Part shown: positions 52,698-63,984 of the stretch, piece after piece
Layout: every line of letters begins with the position of its first letter
Numbering within the stretch: the first letter of the stretch is position 1
Assembly (NCBI GenBank): GCA_035578175.1
Contig: JAQMRL010000001.1
Location: forward strand, 439,108,124-439,172,123
DNA length: 64,000 nt
Direction of reading: 5' to 3'
Source: Catonia carolina
Taxonomy: Eukaryota; Arthropoda; Insecta; Hemiptera; Achilidae
Notes under the pieces: model-generated
The model's database searches: none
Told to the model about the DNA's origin: nothing
The model's input: the letters and a program-made list of their open reading frames with translations, nothing else
Program-made: the position numbers and the translations under genes

Positions 52698-53690
52698 TTA
52701 CTTTTTCTTGCCTATTTATGAATATATAGGAAGGAAAGTATTGTTTTCACGTCGATTTTAACAAATACACTCTTCACCCAAATATACACGTTTTCAGACC
52801 TCCTGAACCCAAAAAACATGGTTTTAGCGATTGGTCTCTCTCTCCCCCCTCTCTCTCTTTCTCTCTCTCTGCGTGTGCGTGTGTGTGCGCGCGCGCGTGT
52901 GTGAACAGATTATCTCAAGAACGGAACATTGTACGAACTTGAAATTTAAGTTACATACCACTACCGGACCCGACACGAACATTTTCATCAAAATCTGTCA
53001 ACCGGAAGTAGTAGTTTATTCGTGTCATTTTTCACTTTTTTGCGATTTTCTCAAAAAACTGGTCCTACGATTTTTTTTAAAATCGCCTCATTTACTTAAT
53101 TTTTTATGCTCTACAAGATAGGGTAGGCGCCATGTTGGCTGAAATTCTTGGTGAGGCTGTTTTCACGTAAAGAAATTGTTTTTTTTTAAGATTGCGGCTT
53201 TAATAGACTATGCATTTTAGCGCAAAAATGTATATAATAAAAGTTGTAGAGAATTTAAAATCCTACAACTTTTATTTTATACATGTTTTTGTATAACGCT
53301 TAGTTTAGCAGTAATTAGCGATTTTCTGTTTTTTTTCTCTCACGAAAACGTGAAAAATCGATTTTTTTAAGATTTCGGCCTTAGTATGCATTTTACGTCA
53401 AAAGTGTATATAATCAAATTTATAGGAAATTAAAAGATCTACAACTTTTATTTGATGTATTTTTCTCTACAGAGCCTAGTTTAGCGTGAAGGAGTGATTT
53501 TCCGTATTTTAAAACCAAACTGAGGTTGAATTTCATTTCGCCTGTTTCACTCATGATTAAAATAATGTTATGTTTCATGAGGTTAGTTTTTTTTGTTTAT
53601 TTCTAATGTTGTAGGTATTACTAATGTTAGGTTATATTGGTCATTATTTGCGTTGGCAAGAGAAAGTTGTGTTGAGTGTTTCACACCAGT
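52698..53690 (-). mobile_element. Family A repeat copy A14
   Basis: Full-length minus-strand copy. The microsatellite position holds a compound CT/GT/GC tract (about 52833-52903). It ends GGCAAGAGAAAGTTGTGTTG, with hairpin bases changed. Confidence 0.82.
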
Positions 53691-54158
53691 TTTTTGATAA
53701 TCCGAATCTAGAGACTTATTGAAATAGATTCGGATAATCGACGTTCTACAATAGAGATACGTAATGGAATAATTATTGTACAGTCGCAACTTACACGGCA
53801 GTCATCATTTGTTTTAAATACATAATTCCACGAACAGATCACGGCGGCAAATACAGTACTTTAAACACACCAGTTGAGTACACCAGTACTTAAAACACAC
53901 CAGTAAAATACGTAAAATACACCAGTACTTTAAACACCAGTTGAGTGAAACACTCAACTGATGTTGAGTGTTTCACACCAGTTTTTTGATAATCCGAATC
54001 GAGACTTATTAAAATTGATTCGGATAATCGACGTTCTACAGTAGAGATACGTAATGGAATAATTATTGTACAGGCGCAACTTACACGGCAGTCATCATTT
54101 TGTTTTAAATACATAATTCCACGAACAGATCACGGCGGCAAATACAGTACTTTAAACG
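53691..54158. repeat. Imperfect tandem duplication, about 185-bp units
   Basis: 53691-53862 and 53978-54158 repeat TTTTTTGATAATCCGAATC through AATACAGTACTTTAAAC with about 10 differences. The linker repeats ACACCAGTA motifs and holds a perfect hairpin GTTGAGTG-AAA-CACTCAAC (53940-53958). The unit includes the family A end, so the duplication followed that insertion. Confidence 0.75.
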
Positions 54159-54366
54159 AACTACACACTTAGTACGGTAGTTAGTGTGTCGACCGTCAAC
54201 GAGACAAATAAGAGTTGTTTTTCTATTCAACAATAATTTTACAACAGTCATCGAATACGTCACACGTATTTTTCTAAACAATTTTGTTATCTTGTTCATT
54301 TAAAGTGGCACGACGTATTCCGTTCCGTTCCTTTTAAATTAAACCACACTCGCCGCGTATTATCGC

Positions 54367-54368
<2 letters not shown>

Positions 54369-54399
<31 letters not shown>

Positions 54400-54421
54400 G
54401 CGCGCGCACGCACGCACACAC
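54369..54421. repeat. (CA)n(CG)n microsatellite
   Basis: CA run passing into CG and GCAC repeats, not inside a recognisable family A copy. Confidence 0.85.
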
Positions 54422-54532
54422 CATTATTATTATACTACCACGTTTTAATTAAACAAACATTCCTAATGGCTAGTCTAAAGCTATACCAAAACACACCTAC
54501 TAGAAACGGTTAATGTAAGTAACTTAATAGAT

Positions 54533-55024
54533 TTTTACTTGTCTTGCCAATATGAATACATAGGAAGGTATGTACTGACTTCATGTCGATTTTTACAAAT
54601 CGAGTTTTCACCGGATATAAACGTTTTCATATCCCTGAACCCAAAAAAAAAACATGTTTTTAGCGATTGGTCTGTGTGTGTGTGTGTGTGAACGAAATAT
54701 CTCAAGAACGGAACATAGTAAGAAATTGAAACTTAAATTAGATACTACTAAAGGAACCGACACGAACATTTTCATTAAAATCGGTCAACCGGAAGTAGCA
54801 GTTTATTCGTGTCATTTTTCACTTTTTTGCGATTATCTCAAAAACGGCTCCTACGATTTTTTTTAAAAATCGCCTCATTTACTACCTACCTATATTTTTT
54901 ATTCTCTACACGATAGGGCAGGTGCAATATGTGCTGAAATTCTTGGGGAGGCTGTTCTCTCGTAGAAAAACATGGTTTTTAAAAGATTGCGGCCTTAATA
55001 TGCATTTTAGCGCAATAGTGTAGT
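54533..55024 (-). mobile_element. Family A repeat copy A15, partial
   Basis: Begins at the terminal motif (ACTTGTCTTGCC) with a short GT run at about 54672-54690. Interrupted at about 55024 by a 113-bp insertion and resumes at about 55139. Confidence 0.72.
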
Positions 55025-55025
55025 A

Positions 55026-55138
55026 TATTGTGACAATATCGAAGAGCATGGTTCGCGAAATTTCTAGCATCCCATTCATAGAATGATAAAGAATAGATAA
55101 TAGAGTGGGAATAGATAATAGAGTGGGTTACTATTGTC
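55026..55138 (+). repeat. Miniature derivative of the solo LTR at 35339
   Basis: The first about 70 bp (TGTGACAATATCGAAGAGCA, ATGGTTCGCGAAATTTCTAG) match the start of the 652-bp LTR, and it ends TATTGTCCA like that LTR, with the middle missing. Contains a short GAATAGATAATAGAGTGG duplication. Confidence 0.5.
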
Positions 55139-55172
55139 CATTTTACGACAAAAATGCATACCCATGATAAAA

Positions 55173-55625
55173 TTTGTTGAAGGCTGATAACCGAAACAAC
55201 AAATTTTTGAATGTTACATTTTACATTTTTGAATGTAGTAAGTGTTTTTAGGCTAGCATACTTTATACGGCCAACGTACGTCACAGAGATCCGATTACGC
55301 GTAACGCTTACAAAAGTGTAACAGCATAGCAAAACAATGAGTGAGTGTTATCTTGCCACAAAAGCAGCTTAACTCATCAGCCGTCGTACTCATCCAATTC
55401 ACGAGTCACTTGAGATCAACAACTTTGTTTGTAATCCATTAATTGAGGAAAATTATTCAAATAAAAAATATCAATGGGAATTTTGCCAAACTCTTAAAAT
55501 AATTATAATTCGTACAAAAAACACAGCAAATAAATTACTAAGCAAGATAAATACGTTGAACTGTGATTTCACGTGAACATCGAGAGTAGTGTAACACTTT
55601 TAATTAGAGGCCGAACGGACTTCCC
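55173..55625. other. unassigned sequence
   Basis: No recognised gene or repeat. Confidence 0.35.
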
Positions 55626-55639
55626 TTAGGCTCTTGCAG

Positions 55640-56200
55640 TCGCTTCGTCAAAATTCTTTTCTTCTTCTTCTTCTTCCTTCTTTTGGTCCGCTACCGAATG
55701 TTGGCAATCATTTTCTTCTTCTTCTTCAGCTTTTCCCTTCCTCAGGGGTCGCTGTTCCTTATTCTTCTCCTCCACTCTCTCCGATCCACCACATCCTCCT
55801 CGCTCAGGTCCTTCTCCCTCAGGTCGTCCGCCACGGCGTCTCTCCATCTTCTCCGGGGTCTCCCCCTCCCTCTCACCCCATCCACAACCCTCCCCACATA
55901 CTCCTCATCCCTACGCATCAAATGCCCATATCACTGCAGTCTTCGTTCCTGAACCTTCTTGGACACTTCTATCACTCCCACAGACTCCCTTATTACTTCA
56001 TTTCGTATCCTATTTTCCTAGTCTTTCCCTGCATCCACATCAACATCTTCATTTCCGCAACCTCCAACTTGTTTCCCTATCTCCTCTTCATAGGCAAAGT
56101 TTCACTACCATATAACAATGCCGGTCTAATCACTGTCTTATATATCTTTCCCTTCATTTTTGTCCCAATCCTTCAGTCACGCAATCATTTTGCCCATCAT
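55640..56200 (-). pseudogene. RTE-like LINE, RT C-terminal region
   Basis: The minus strand encodes, with frame breaks, IYKTVIRPALLYGSE, EVAEMKMLRWMQGKTRKDRI, VSKKVQERRLQWYGHLMRRE and RGRGRPRRRW, characteristic of RTE/BovB-group LINEs. (GAA)n-rich sequence sits at its 3' end. The open frame on the opposite strand is a shadow. A tRNA SINE was inserted at its upstream edge. Confidence 0.75.
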
Positions 56201-56210
56201 AAATATATTC

Positions 56211-56547
56211 AACCCACCGGGTTGGTCTAGAGGTAAAGTCGTCGCCAAAATCAGCTGTTTAACAGCTGATTTTCGGAGACGAAGGTTCCTGGTTGAAATG
56301 CTAGTAAAGGTAGTTACTTTTATACGGATTTGAATACTAGACAGTGGTTACCGGTGTACTTTGATGGTTGGGGTTCAATTAACCATACTCTCTCAGGAAT
56401 GGTCGACCTGGGTCTGTACAAGACTACACCTCATTTACACGTCATACACATCATCCTCATCTCATTGGGTCATGGGGTTGCTTATTGTTCTCAATTGAAC
56501 AGATTGCAACGTACACAAATTATGAATAAAAAATAAATAAATAAATA
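56211..56547 (+). repeat. tRNA-derived SINE, complete, with target duplication
   Basis: 337 bp. The head has box-A-like TGGTCTAGAGG (56224) and a decayed B box (GGTTGAAATGC). A long tRNA-unrelated body and an (AAAT)n tail follow. Flanked by the exact 10-bp AAATATATTC (56201-56210 and 56548-56557). Fragments of the same SINE lie at 22409-22465 and 28208-28264. Confidence 0.82.
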
Positions 56548-56689
56548 AAATATATTCGCTGCTGCTTTAAAAAGTCCTTTAATTAGGCCTACCATGATTT
56601 CTGGACTCCAATTCCGGACATTTTTTTTTTTTTTTTGAAAGGGGCTGTTTTTTAATTCTAAGGATATTGCCAGTTGAAATAACGTGGTA

Positions 56690-56994
56690 AAATTGTTAGG
56701 GTTTCATTTCAACTCTGACTTAAGCTGGAAGTGCCATGTACAGAGTAAAAAAAAAATCAAGAGAAAATATCAAGAGTGCATTTTATCCTCCGAAAACTCA
56801 CACCTTTGCTCCTCCTAAACACACTGCTGTCGATTTATTTTTCACCTTTCCAGAGTCACATTACCTATGGCATTCATTTATGGGGTCATAACTCTTTAGT
56901 TCACAAAATTTTGTACGCTCAACAAAAAAGCAGTAAGAATAATATTAATAAACAATCGCGTGAGCACTGTAAACCCCTTTTTTCAAGGAAATAA
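56690..56994 (+). pseudogene. Non-LTR RT C-terminal fragment (Jockey/CR1 group)
   Basis: Frames read GFHFNSDLSWKCHVQS, then FQSHITYGIHLWGHNSLVHK and SREHCKPLFS, matching the familiar SHLSYGI-LWG region near the C-terminus of LINE RT proteins. Frameshifted and truncated on both sides. A run of 16 T lies just upstream (about 56620). Confidence 0.6.
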
Positions 56995-57002
56995 AAATTA
57001 TG

Positions 57003-57708
57003 ACACAGTACCTATGGGGGTTAGGTTCTAAAGGTAAAGTCATGCAGTCGTTTTAAGTGTTTAATAGTTTTAGGAACATTTTGCCATTATTATAATCTAT
57101 GAATATTTAATAAATACAGTAATGTACGCATAAAAAATTTAAGTTGTTTTAAAATAGTCAGTTATGGCTCTTTGCTTCTTCTTCTTTTCAAACTCCTTGT
57201 GGACTTCTTCGTATGTTATCATCAGCTTTTGAGTCCTCTTTTGAATTAAGGAGCACTTTCCATGACTAGATCCGTCTCCAAACACGTGGTCAGCCAATGC
57301 GTTGCCATGCTGAGGATCTCGTTGATGGTTTGTGAAGAAATGCTTGGCTTCGTTTCAGGATCGTCGAACACATAAAGAACTGTACGTACGTAGGAAGAAG
57401 TTAGACTGACACATGGAGGAAATCGTTCGGAGAAATTACAGTGTATGGTTCCTGGGCGTACGTATGGTGGGGTGTTACAGGCGGGGCCCGGTACCCGATG
57501 ACTGGCTCACTACGTACAGTACACGGAAATCTAGCTTGGCTCATGGCGGCCGTCGCCATCTAGTGTGTGACTCAACATGTATTCAAACACATGTTTTCAG
57601 AATTGTATGACTTCTCAACCAAGTACGGTGCACACAAGGTAAGAAAACGAACGTATTTTAAGGTTTCAGGCCCACAGCCCCAAAGTCAGCGGATACCAAG
57701 GGATTACA
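57003..57708. mobile_element. pogo/Tigger-like non-autonomous element, decayed ends
   Basis: Same family as 49738-50546 (opposite orientation) and 58605-59328: GGGGGTTAGGTTCTAAAGGT near the left, TCAGCGGATACCAAGGGATTAC near the right. Outermost TIR bases are lost. No transposase. Confidence 0.7.
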
Positions 57709-58079
57709 GGGATTACTTTAATTGTATTGTATGTATATTTTAATCTATATTGTAGTCTATTATTTGTAAATTGTATTGACGCATTCTGTTCTATGATAAC
57801 AGTCATAGAATAAAGAGATTATTATTATTAGTAAATAATATAGACAAAATATGTTTTGTTTATTCAATAATTATTTTTTTTTATTGAAATACGCTGATTA
57901 AATACTAATTTCTAAGTAATTTTTCGAATAATAATGTTAACTAAAAGTAGGACAAAAACATCCAAACATTTACTTAGAACTGGGTCCTGCGATTACAACA
58001 TCTGTTCTATAGATTTGTTATTTTTCTAGCCCTGAAGTTGGGCGGGTGTGATATTTCTCAGATGTGTGTAGTAGATAAA
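57709..58079. other. unassigned AT-rich sequence
   Basis: Nothing recognised. Confidence 0.35.
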
Positions 58080-58420
58080 AAAAAACGTAGTAAAAGAGGC
58101 GATTTTTAAAAAAAAAGTCGTACGAGCCGTTTGAAAAATTGCACGTACAAAGTACAAACTACTACTTCCGGTAGAACGATTTTCATGAAAATTATCGTAT
58201 CCAGTACCCTAGTGGTACGTAAAACGTATCTTCAAAGTTTCAACTTCGTACTATTTATCGTTCATGAGATATTTCGTCTCGTGTACACACACAGACACAA
58301 AACATACACACCCAGAGATTAATCGCTAAAAATATGTTGTTGTTTTTTAGTCGAGTTTCCTGAAAACGTGTATTTCCGGTGAAAACTCGATTTGGAAAAT
58401 TTGATATGAAGTTTTTGAGG
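58080..58420 (+). mobile_element. Family A repeat copy A16, diverged 3' half
   Basis: Recognisable from CTACTACTTCCGGTAGAACG to CGGTGAAAACTCGATTTGG, with a short AC region. Followed by a minus-strand family B scrap (58432-58515). Confidence 0.6.
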
Positions 58421-58604
58421 TTTTAATTGACTAGAAAAGTATGCTTACCAACAAGCCAAGCCCTCTGAAAAACATCTACTTTCCACCCTGCAAATGACGA
58501 CACCTTCACTACTGCTCGTTGCCAAGCTTTGTGCAGCTGAGAGGTATGCATACGTCACTACTACTGTGAGAGACGGCGTTAGTAGTAGTAACGTTTCACT
58601 TGTA

Positions 58605-59328
58605 CAGTGATTCATCGTTATCCGCGGGGGTTACGTTCCGGAGGGTTACCGCGGATAATGATACCTTACATGAACGAAAAGATGGAGGTTAGGTTCCAAA
58701 GATAAAGTCCTGCAGTAGTTTTAAGTGTTTAATAGTTTTGGGAACATTTTACCATTATTATAATCTATGAATATTTAATAAATACAGTACTGTACGCATA
58801 AAAAATTTAAGTTGCTTCAAAATAGTTAGTTATGGCTCTTTGCTTAATCTTCTTCATCTTTTTAAACTCCTTCGTATGGTATCATTAGCTCCTGAGTCCT
58901 CTTTTGAACTGAAGGGCCCTTTCCATGACGGGATCCGTCTCCAACACGTGATCAGTACGTACGAAGAAGTTAGACTGACATTTGAAAGAGAAAGTACGTA
59001 GAAATTACAGTATGGTGCCTGGGCGTACGTATGGCGGTGGGGGGGGGGGGTTATACTGGCAGGGCTCGGTACCCGATGACGCGCTCAATACGTACAGTAC
59101 GCAAAAATCTAGCTTGGCTCATAGCGGCCGTCGGCACACTAGTGGGCGACTCAACATTATACGGACGCCAAAACATTTATTCAAACACATGTTTTCAGAA
59201 TTGTATGACTTCCACACCGAGTACGGTGTACTACACAAGGTGAAGAAAACGTACGTATTTTAAGGTTTTAGGCCCACAGCCCCAAAGTCAGCGGATAACC
59301 GAAACTCGCGGATACCAAGGAATTACTG
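58605..59328. mobile_element. pogo/Tigger-like non-autonomous element, 724 bp
   Basis: Starts CAGTGATTCATCGTTATCCG, ends CCAAGGAATTACTG, flanked by TA (58603-58604 and 59329-59330). Both ends intact. A run of G lies at about 59039-59050. Confidence 0.78.
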
Positions 59329-59330
59329 TA

Positions 59331-59549
59331 TTATTTGTTTCTAGTAGTAAAGGGTACATTCTGTGTCACCGTCTACAGTGAATAGTGAAAACAACACCCA
59401 CGTAGGCCTATGTCACCCCACTAGGAGGCGGCAGCCTACTGCCCAGCGAAGAGCAATGAGATGATTAGTACAGTGTTATGACGTAGCAGCAGTCTGGTAC
59501 TTCGTCTTTCCCCTTCATCCCGCAGCCGCACAAAGCTTAGATTCATACA
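59331..59549. other. unassigned sequence
   Basis: Nothing recognised. Confidence 0.3.
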
Positions 59550-59760
59550 GTACTATCACCACAGGTTCTGGCTGTATAATGCTAAAATTTATTACGCTCA
59601 GAATAGATAACAGTTACTAGTGTCACATTTCTATGTGTTCTTTTGTTAAATAATTTAGTCATATATAATAAGGTGGCCATGTGATAAGAGAGAAAACTTA
59701 TTTTTGGTAAACCTGCAACTAGCAGATCGAGTGCAAATAATTTAACTTGTCAATTTTGTC
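59550..59760 (-). repeat. SINE-like family B, diverged fragment
   Basis: CACAGGTTCTGGCTGTATAATG through CAACTAGCAGATCGAGTG matches the 5' half of family B in reverse, much mutated. Confidence 0.55.
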
Positions 59761-60054
59761 CGATTGCTCGTACGAGACGAGACAGAACTATTTGTGTTCA
59801 GCTGTGGAGGAGGAGCTGGCTGACAGATATCAACATTATTAAATGGCAAATGTTATCTACACAAGTAGGCTATTTATAAGAGACCAATAAACACCATACA
59901 ACAATCATACAATTTTTTATACGCAATGACAGTTGTAGTAACTCAAAAAATAAAACAGAAACCTAATAGCCTAAATGCACGGTAAACCGCGCTAACATTC
60001 CAACAGAATTTACCGACATTATATTTTCCCGATTTCAATGATTCATTAGAAATA

Positions 60055-60183
60055 TAAAATTACTGTAAAACAATTACACGACTTTCACTTGCCAATGTAA
60101 ATAATAAACAATATAACCTAGTTTTACATTATGAGTGATAGACGCAAAACGAAAATCAGTCACCGTTCGATTTAAAAAAAAAG
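60055..60183 (+). mobile_element. Family A repeat, 5' fragment
   Basis: ACACGACTTTCACTTGCCAA and AACAATATAACCTA, then GACGCAAAACGAAAATCAGT, as in the family A start. Confidence 0.55.
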
Positions 60184-60223
60184 GGCGGGAAATCAGTAAT
60201 TGACGCTCTGAAGAAGAAAACTA

Positions 60224-60515
60224 TTGAAAATTATTGTATTAAAATTATTATATTGTAGAAAATTATTGTATATGGGACATGTCATGAGGGGAGAAAAATA
60301 TAACATATTACAAGTGATTGTCCAGGGGAAAATCCAAGGAAAGAGATCCTTGGGAAGAAGACGAAAATCCTGGCTGAAAAACCTAAGAGATTGGTATGGT
60401 TGCAGCAACAACGAATTGTTTAGGGCTGTGACATCAAAGATAAAAATCGCTCTGATGATTGCCAACCTTCGAAGCGGAGATGGCACCTGAAGAAGAAGAA
60501 GAAGAAGAAGAAAAC
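60224..60515 (+). pseudogene. RTE-like LINE C-terminal tail with (GAA)n
   Basis: An 88-codon frame (60224-60490) has KLLYMGHVMRGEKY, IVQGKIQGKRSLGRRRKSWL, NELFRAVTSKI and IANLRSGDGT then stop, directly followed by seven GAA repeats. This is the standard C-terminus and tail of an RTE-related LINE; the rest of the element is missing. Confidence 0.75.
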
Positions 60516-60565
60516 TAATTAATAAGGTAATTAAATAAAATTTCTTTCAGTCCCGTCCAAGGAAT

Positions 60566-60800
60566 AGAATTGACAAAACTAATATTAAAAGTTGTTTGGA
60601 GCAGAATTGACAAAACTAATATTAAAAGTTTTTTGGAGCAGAATTGACAAAACTAATATTAAAAGTTTTTTGGAGCAGAATTGACAACCCTAAAAAAAAA
60701 ATTTTTTGGAATAAATTGACAAAACTAAAAACTAAAACTTTTTCTTGGAATAGAATTGACTAAACTAAAAACTAAAACTTTTTTGTAATAAAACTGACTT
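60566..60800 (+). repeat. 37-bp minisatellite, about 6 units
   Basis: Units start AGAATTGACAAAACTAATAT at 60566, 60603, 60640 and 60677 (exact 37-bp steps), then decay to about 60800. Confidence 0.85.
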
Positions 60801-61026
60801 AACTAAAATGATGCAACTTGTATTAAAATATAAAAAATTAGGCTGATAAAAACTAATCGAACAAAACGATGACAATCAAATAAATAAAAAAAAACAATCA
60901 AACAATACAGTACAACAATTGCATCCAGAACGATTCACATATTTATTTCATACGACATACAAACTGCAAAACAAACATGTGTTAGTGGTCGCAGTACTCT
61001 TATACTAAGCGCACTACAATTTTATT

Positions 61027-61159
61027 TTTACTTTCACTTGCCTATACGAATGTATAGGAAGGAAAGTATTGTTTACATTTCGATTTTAACAAATACACTC
61101 TTCACCGGATCTACACGTTTTCAGACCCCCTGAACCCAAAAACTTGTTTTTAACGATTG

Positions 61160-61222
<63 letters not shown>

Positions 61223-61510
61223 CGCGCGCGTGCGTGCGTGTGTGTGAACAGAATATCTCAAGAACGAAACATCGTACGAACTTGAAACTTGAGTTAGATA
61301 CCACTAGAGGACCCGACACGAACCTTTTCATCAAACTCGGTCAACCGGAAGTAGTAGTTTATTCATGTAATTTTTCACTTTTTTGCGATTTTTCGCTCAA
61401 AATGTTTTTAAAAATCGCCTCATTTACTATAAATTGTTTATGCTCTACAAGATAAGGTAGGCGTCATGTTTGCTGAAATTCTTGGAGAGGCTGTTTTCTC
61501 ATAAAAAACT
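61027..61510 (-). mobile_element. Family A repeat copy A18, with long GT microsatellite
   Basis: Half copy from the terminal motif (ACTTTCACTTGCC) inward. The GT/GC microsatellite at 61161-61247 is the longest in the window. Confidence 0.8.
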
Positions 61511-62390
61511 GTTTTCAACGAAATCATTTTTCAAACCGATTTTCGGAACCCTCTCATTTCGATACAAATTTGACGCCGGCTTTCCTGATTTTTTATTCTA
61601 CTTGGATAATCTGCACAAAAGCTGGTTGGCTTTGAATTGCGCCAATAGAAGGTTCTACAGGTAAAAAATAATAACAAAAATCGGTTGACGACATGTTGGC
61701 CTTTAACACGCTCTAACACCAATGAATCCCACGCTTGTTGACAAGAATTGCGACAAAATTGACTAGATTTTGTTGTTCACAGATTGCGCGACAGACAGGT
61801 TGATCATCTGAAACCGTGCCTCTCCAGTCATGTGGTGGTGTAAAAAGGCCTTCAACTTCAAGATTCGTGCATAAAATGACACATTGATCAATCCCACTAC
61901 AGTTCCCCCATACATTGTAGATCAATCTGTGTCATCTGCTAAAAAAGTTATTTCTTAAATTCTACTTCAACAGGAAGGAAATAATAAAAGAAACCAAATA
62001 AAACACGCAACACACTCAAGTTTGTGCGGAAAATTTTTACTTACCTGACAGAAAGTTCTGAAAGTTTGTATCAATAAGAAAGAAAGCTTCTGATAGATAA
62101 TACTGTAAAATTGTACAGTGATATTCTAGGAATAGCTAACGGAATAAATTGTTAATTGTAATAAATTGAATATTATATGAAGCGGTGTGTGTTGAACAAA
62201 GATAATGGGTTGCGATGAATGGAATGTTTTCAACAGGAATTCTCAGAAATCGAACTATTAGAAATATTTGTATTTATATCGATTCCTTCTACATTTTTGT
62301 TTTCAAACGGAAGCTGTTGTAAAACAGTAAGCGTATTTGAGCGAGTCTTTAAAATAATCGAATTTTACGTAAATGGGAAGTAATTGCTCG
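61511..62390. other. unassigned sequence
   Basis: No repeat shared with the rest of the window. A 70-codon minus frame (61713-61925) has no signature I recognise. Confidence 0.35.
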
Positions 62391-62780
62391 TAACGAACAG
62401 GTGGAATGTTAAAATTATTTGCCCTCGATCTGCTAGTTCCAGGGCTAAAGTAAACAGTTTTGTTTCTTATAACATAGTCAGCCAATTATATGACTGAAGT
62501 ATTTAACAACAGGAGAGGTAGAGTTGTAGAAAATACTATTCACAGTTATCTGCTCTGAGAGTAATGAATTTCATTACACAGCCAGACCCTGTGGTGAATG
62601 AAGTAAAAGTGTCATTTGCCGGGTGAAAAGAACTTTTTTTTTAAGAGCCTGGCATGCTGATAACCACACTTTTCCACTCAGTGAGTTGTGACACTGGTAA
62701 ACCACCTGACTCCTCGTTTTACTTAGTAAAGCCTCTAGAGAGGTTCAAACAAGCCTTTCGGCGAATGACCTAAAGAACAA
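62391..62780 (+). repeat. SINE-like family B, copy B10, diverged
   Basis: Near full-length with more substitutions than other copies; the 3' palindromes are partly broken (GCCTCTAGAGAGG). Confidence 0.75.
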
Positions 62781-63052
62781 AATATGGGAAGTGTTTTCAG
62801 GCCGTTCAAAATACGAGTCGTTACCGAACCGGTTCTAAATTATGTTAAAAGTGTGTGTAACCGTGGGCGGTTGGCAACAAGTGGTTGTGAACAGGCAAAT
62901 CAATTGAAGGGGTCGTCGGAACTAAGTGCTAACCCACAAAATTTCCAGCATGATTTTTCTTAAATATTCTGTAAAAATAAAATGTACAGCACGTTTTAAA
63001 CAGGATACTATATTTACGATCTTAAGCACTTAGATTAACAGAAAATAACATA

Positions 63053-63984
63053 CGAGGTCTGTCCAATAAATACGCGAACTGAGCCCATAAAAACTTTATT
63101 TTGCAAAATTTAGTCTACATCAATTTTGTCCCCTTCAAAGTACTCTCCATTTGTTGCTATGCACTTATTCCATTTTCTTTTTCACTGTTTAAAGCACCCT
63201 TGGTAGTCCTCAGCAGTTAGGCTTTTAAGTGTTCTCGTCGTTTCTTGCTTTATTGTGTCCAAATCTTCCCAGTGATATCTCCTCATCACATTTTTGCATT
63301 TTGGGAATAGGAAAAAGTTGCAGGGGTGATATCTGGTGAATAAGAAGGATGATCAAGGATGGTGATTGAATTTTTTGCCAGAAACTGGCGAACAATCAAT
63401 GCTGAATGTGCAGGTTCATTGCCATGGTGAAGGATCCATCCATCACCTTGACAAATGTTCAGTTAAAATAGTGTGCACTGTTGATTTTCCTAGATTCAGT
63501 TCATCAGCTATCATTCAACCAGTTTTTCGACGATCAGTAAGGACAACGGACCGCACATGATCAATGTTGTCGTCGTCCAACACAGGTGGTTGAAGATCGT
63601 ACCGGCCTTGGCATCATCCATGGCATCTAGTCGACCATCTTTAAAACGCTTAATCCACGTGAAAACTGATGTTTTCTTCAGAACATTATCACCGTAAACA
63701 GCTGTCAACATTTCAGTAATTTCTTTATAACTTTTACTGCACTTCACCAAAAACTTCATATTGATTCGTTGCTCCGTGATTTCGTCAGTTTACATTTTCG
63801 ACAAACAGTAAAAACAAGGAAAACAGAAACTAACATAACTAGCACTATAGGCACAGTTTGACGATCCGCCAAGCACTGACGGCTCATTGGGAATCAGGCA
63901 ACTAGCGCCGCTAGTGTGTGGGACTATAGTCCGCGTCATGGGCGCTAGCTTGCACAAGTTCGCGTATTTATTGGACAGACCTCG
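63053..63984 (-). mobile_element. mariner-like transposon, internally deleted
   Basis: 932 bp with perfect 28-bp terminal inverted repeats (starting CGAGGTCTGTCCAATAAATA) and TA on both sides (63051-63052 and 63985-63986). Carries a defective transposase on the minus strand. Confidence 0.92.
63110..63759 (-). pseudogene. mariner transposase, broken
   Basis: The N-terminal helix-turn-helix part is recognisable: YKEITEMLTAVYGDNVLKKT, SVFTWIKRFKDGRLDAMDDA. Later frames give IADELNLGKSTVHTIL-like and, nearer the C-terminus, a degraded PYSPDLAP-type block (ILLIHQISPL). About 650 nt against roughly 1030 for a complete mariner ORF: a large piece, including catalytic D residues, is deleted, and several frameshifts and stops follow. 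Inactive, though its intact ends could be mobilised by a related transposase. Confidence 0.8.

Noticed and set aside
53675..54160. Repeats considered as a CRISPR-like array
   Set aside because: Eukaryotic window; only two long units without regular spacers.
55634..56230. 198-codon plus-strand frame
   Set aside because: It is the reverse of an RTE-type RT fragment on the minus strand, which carries the recognisable motifs.
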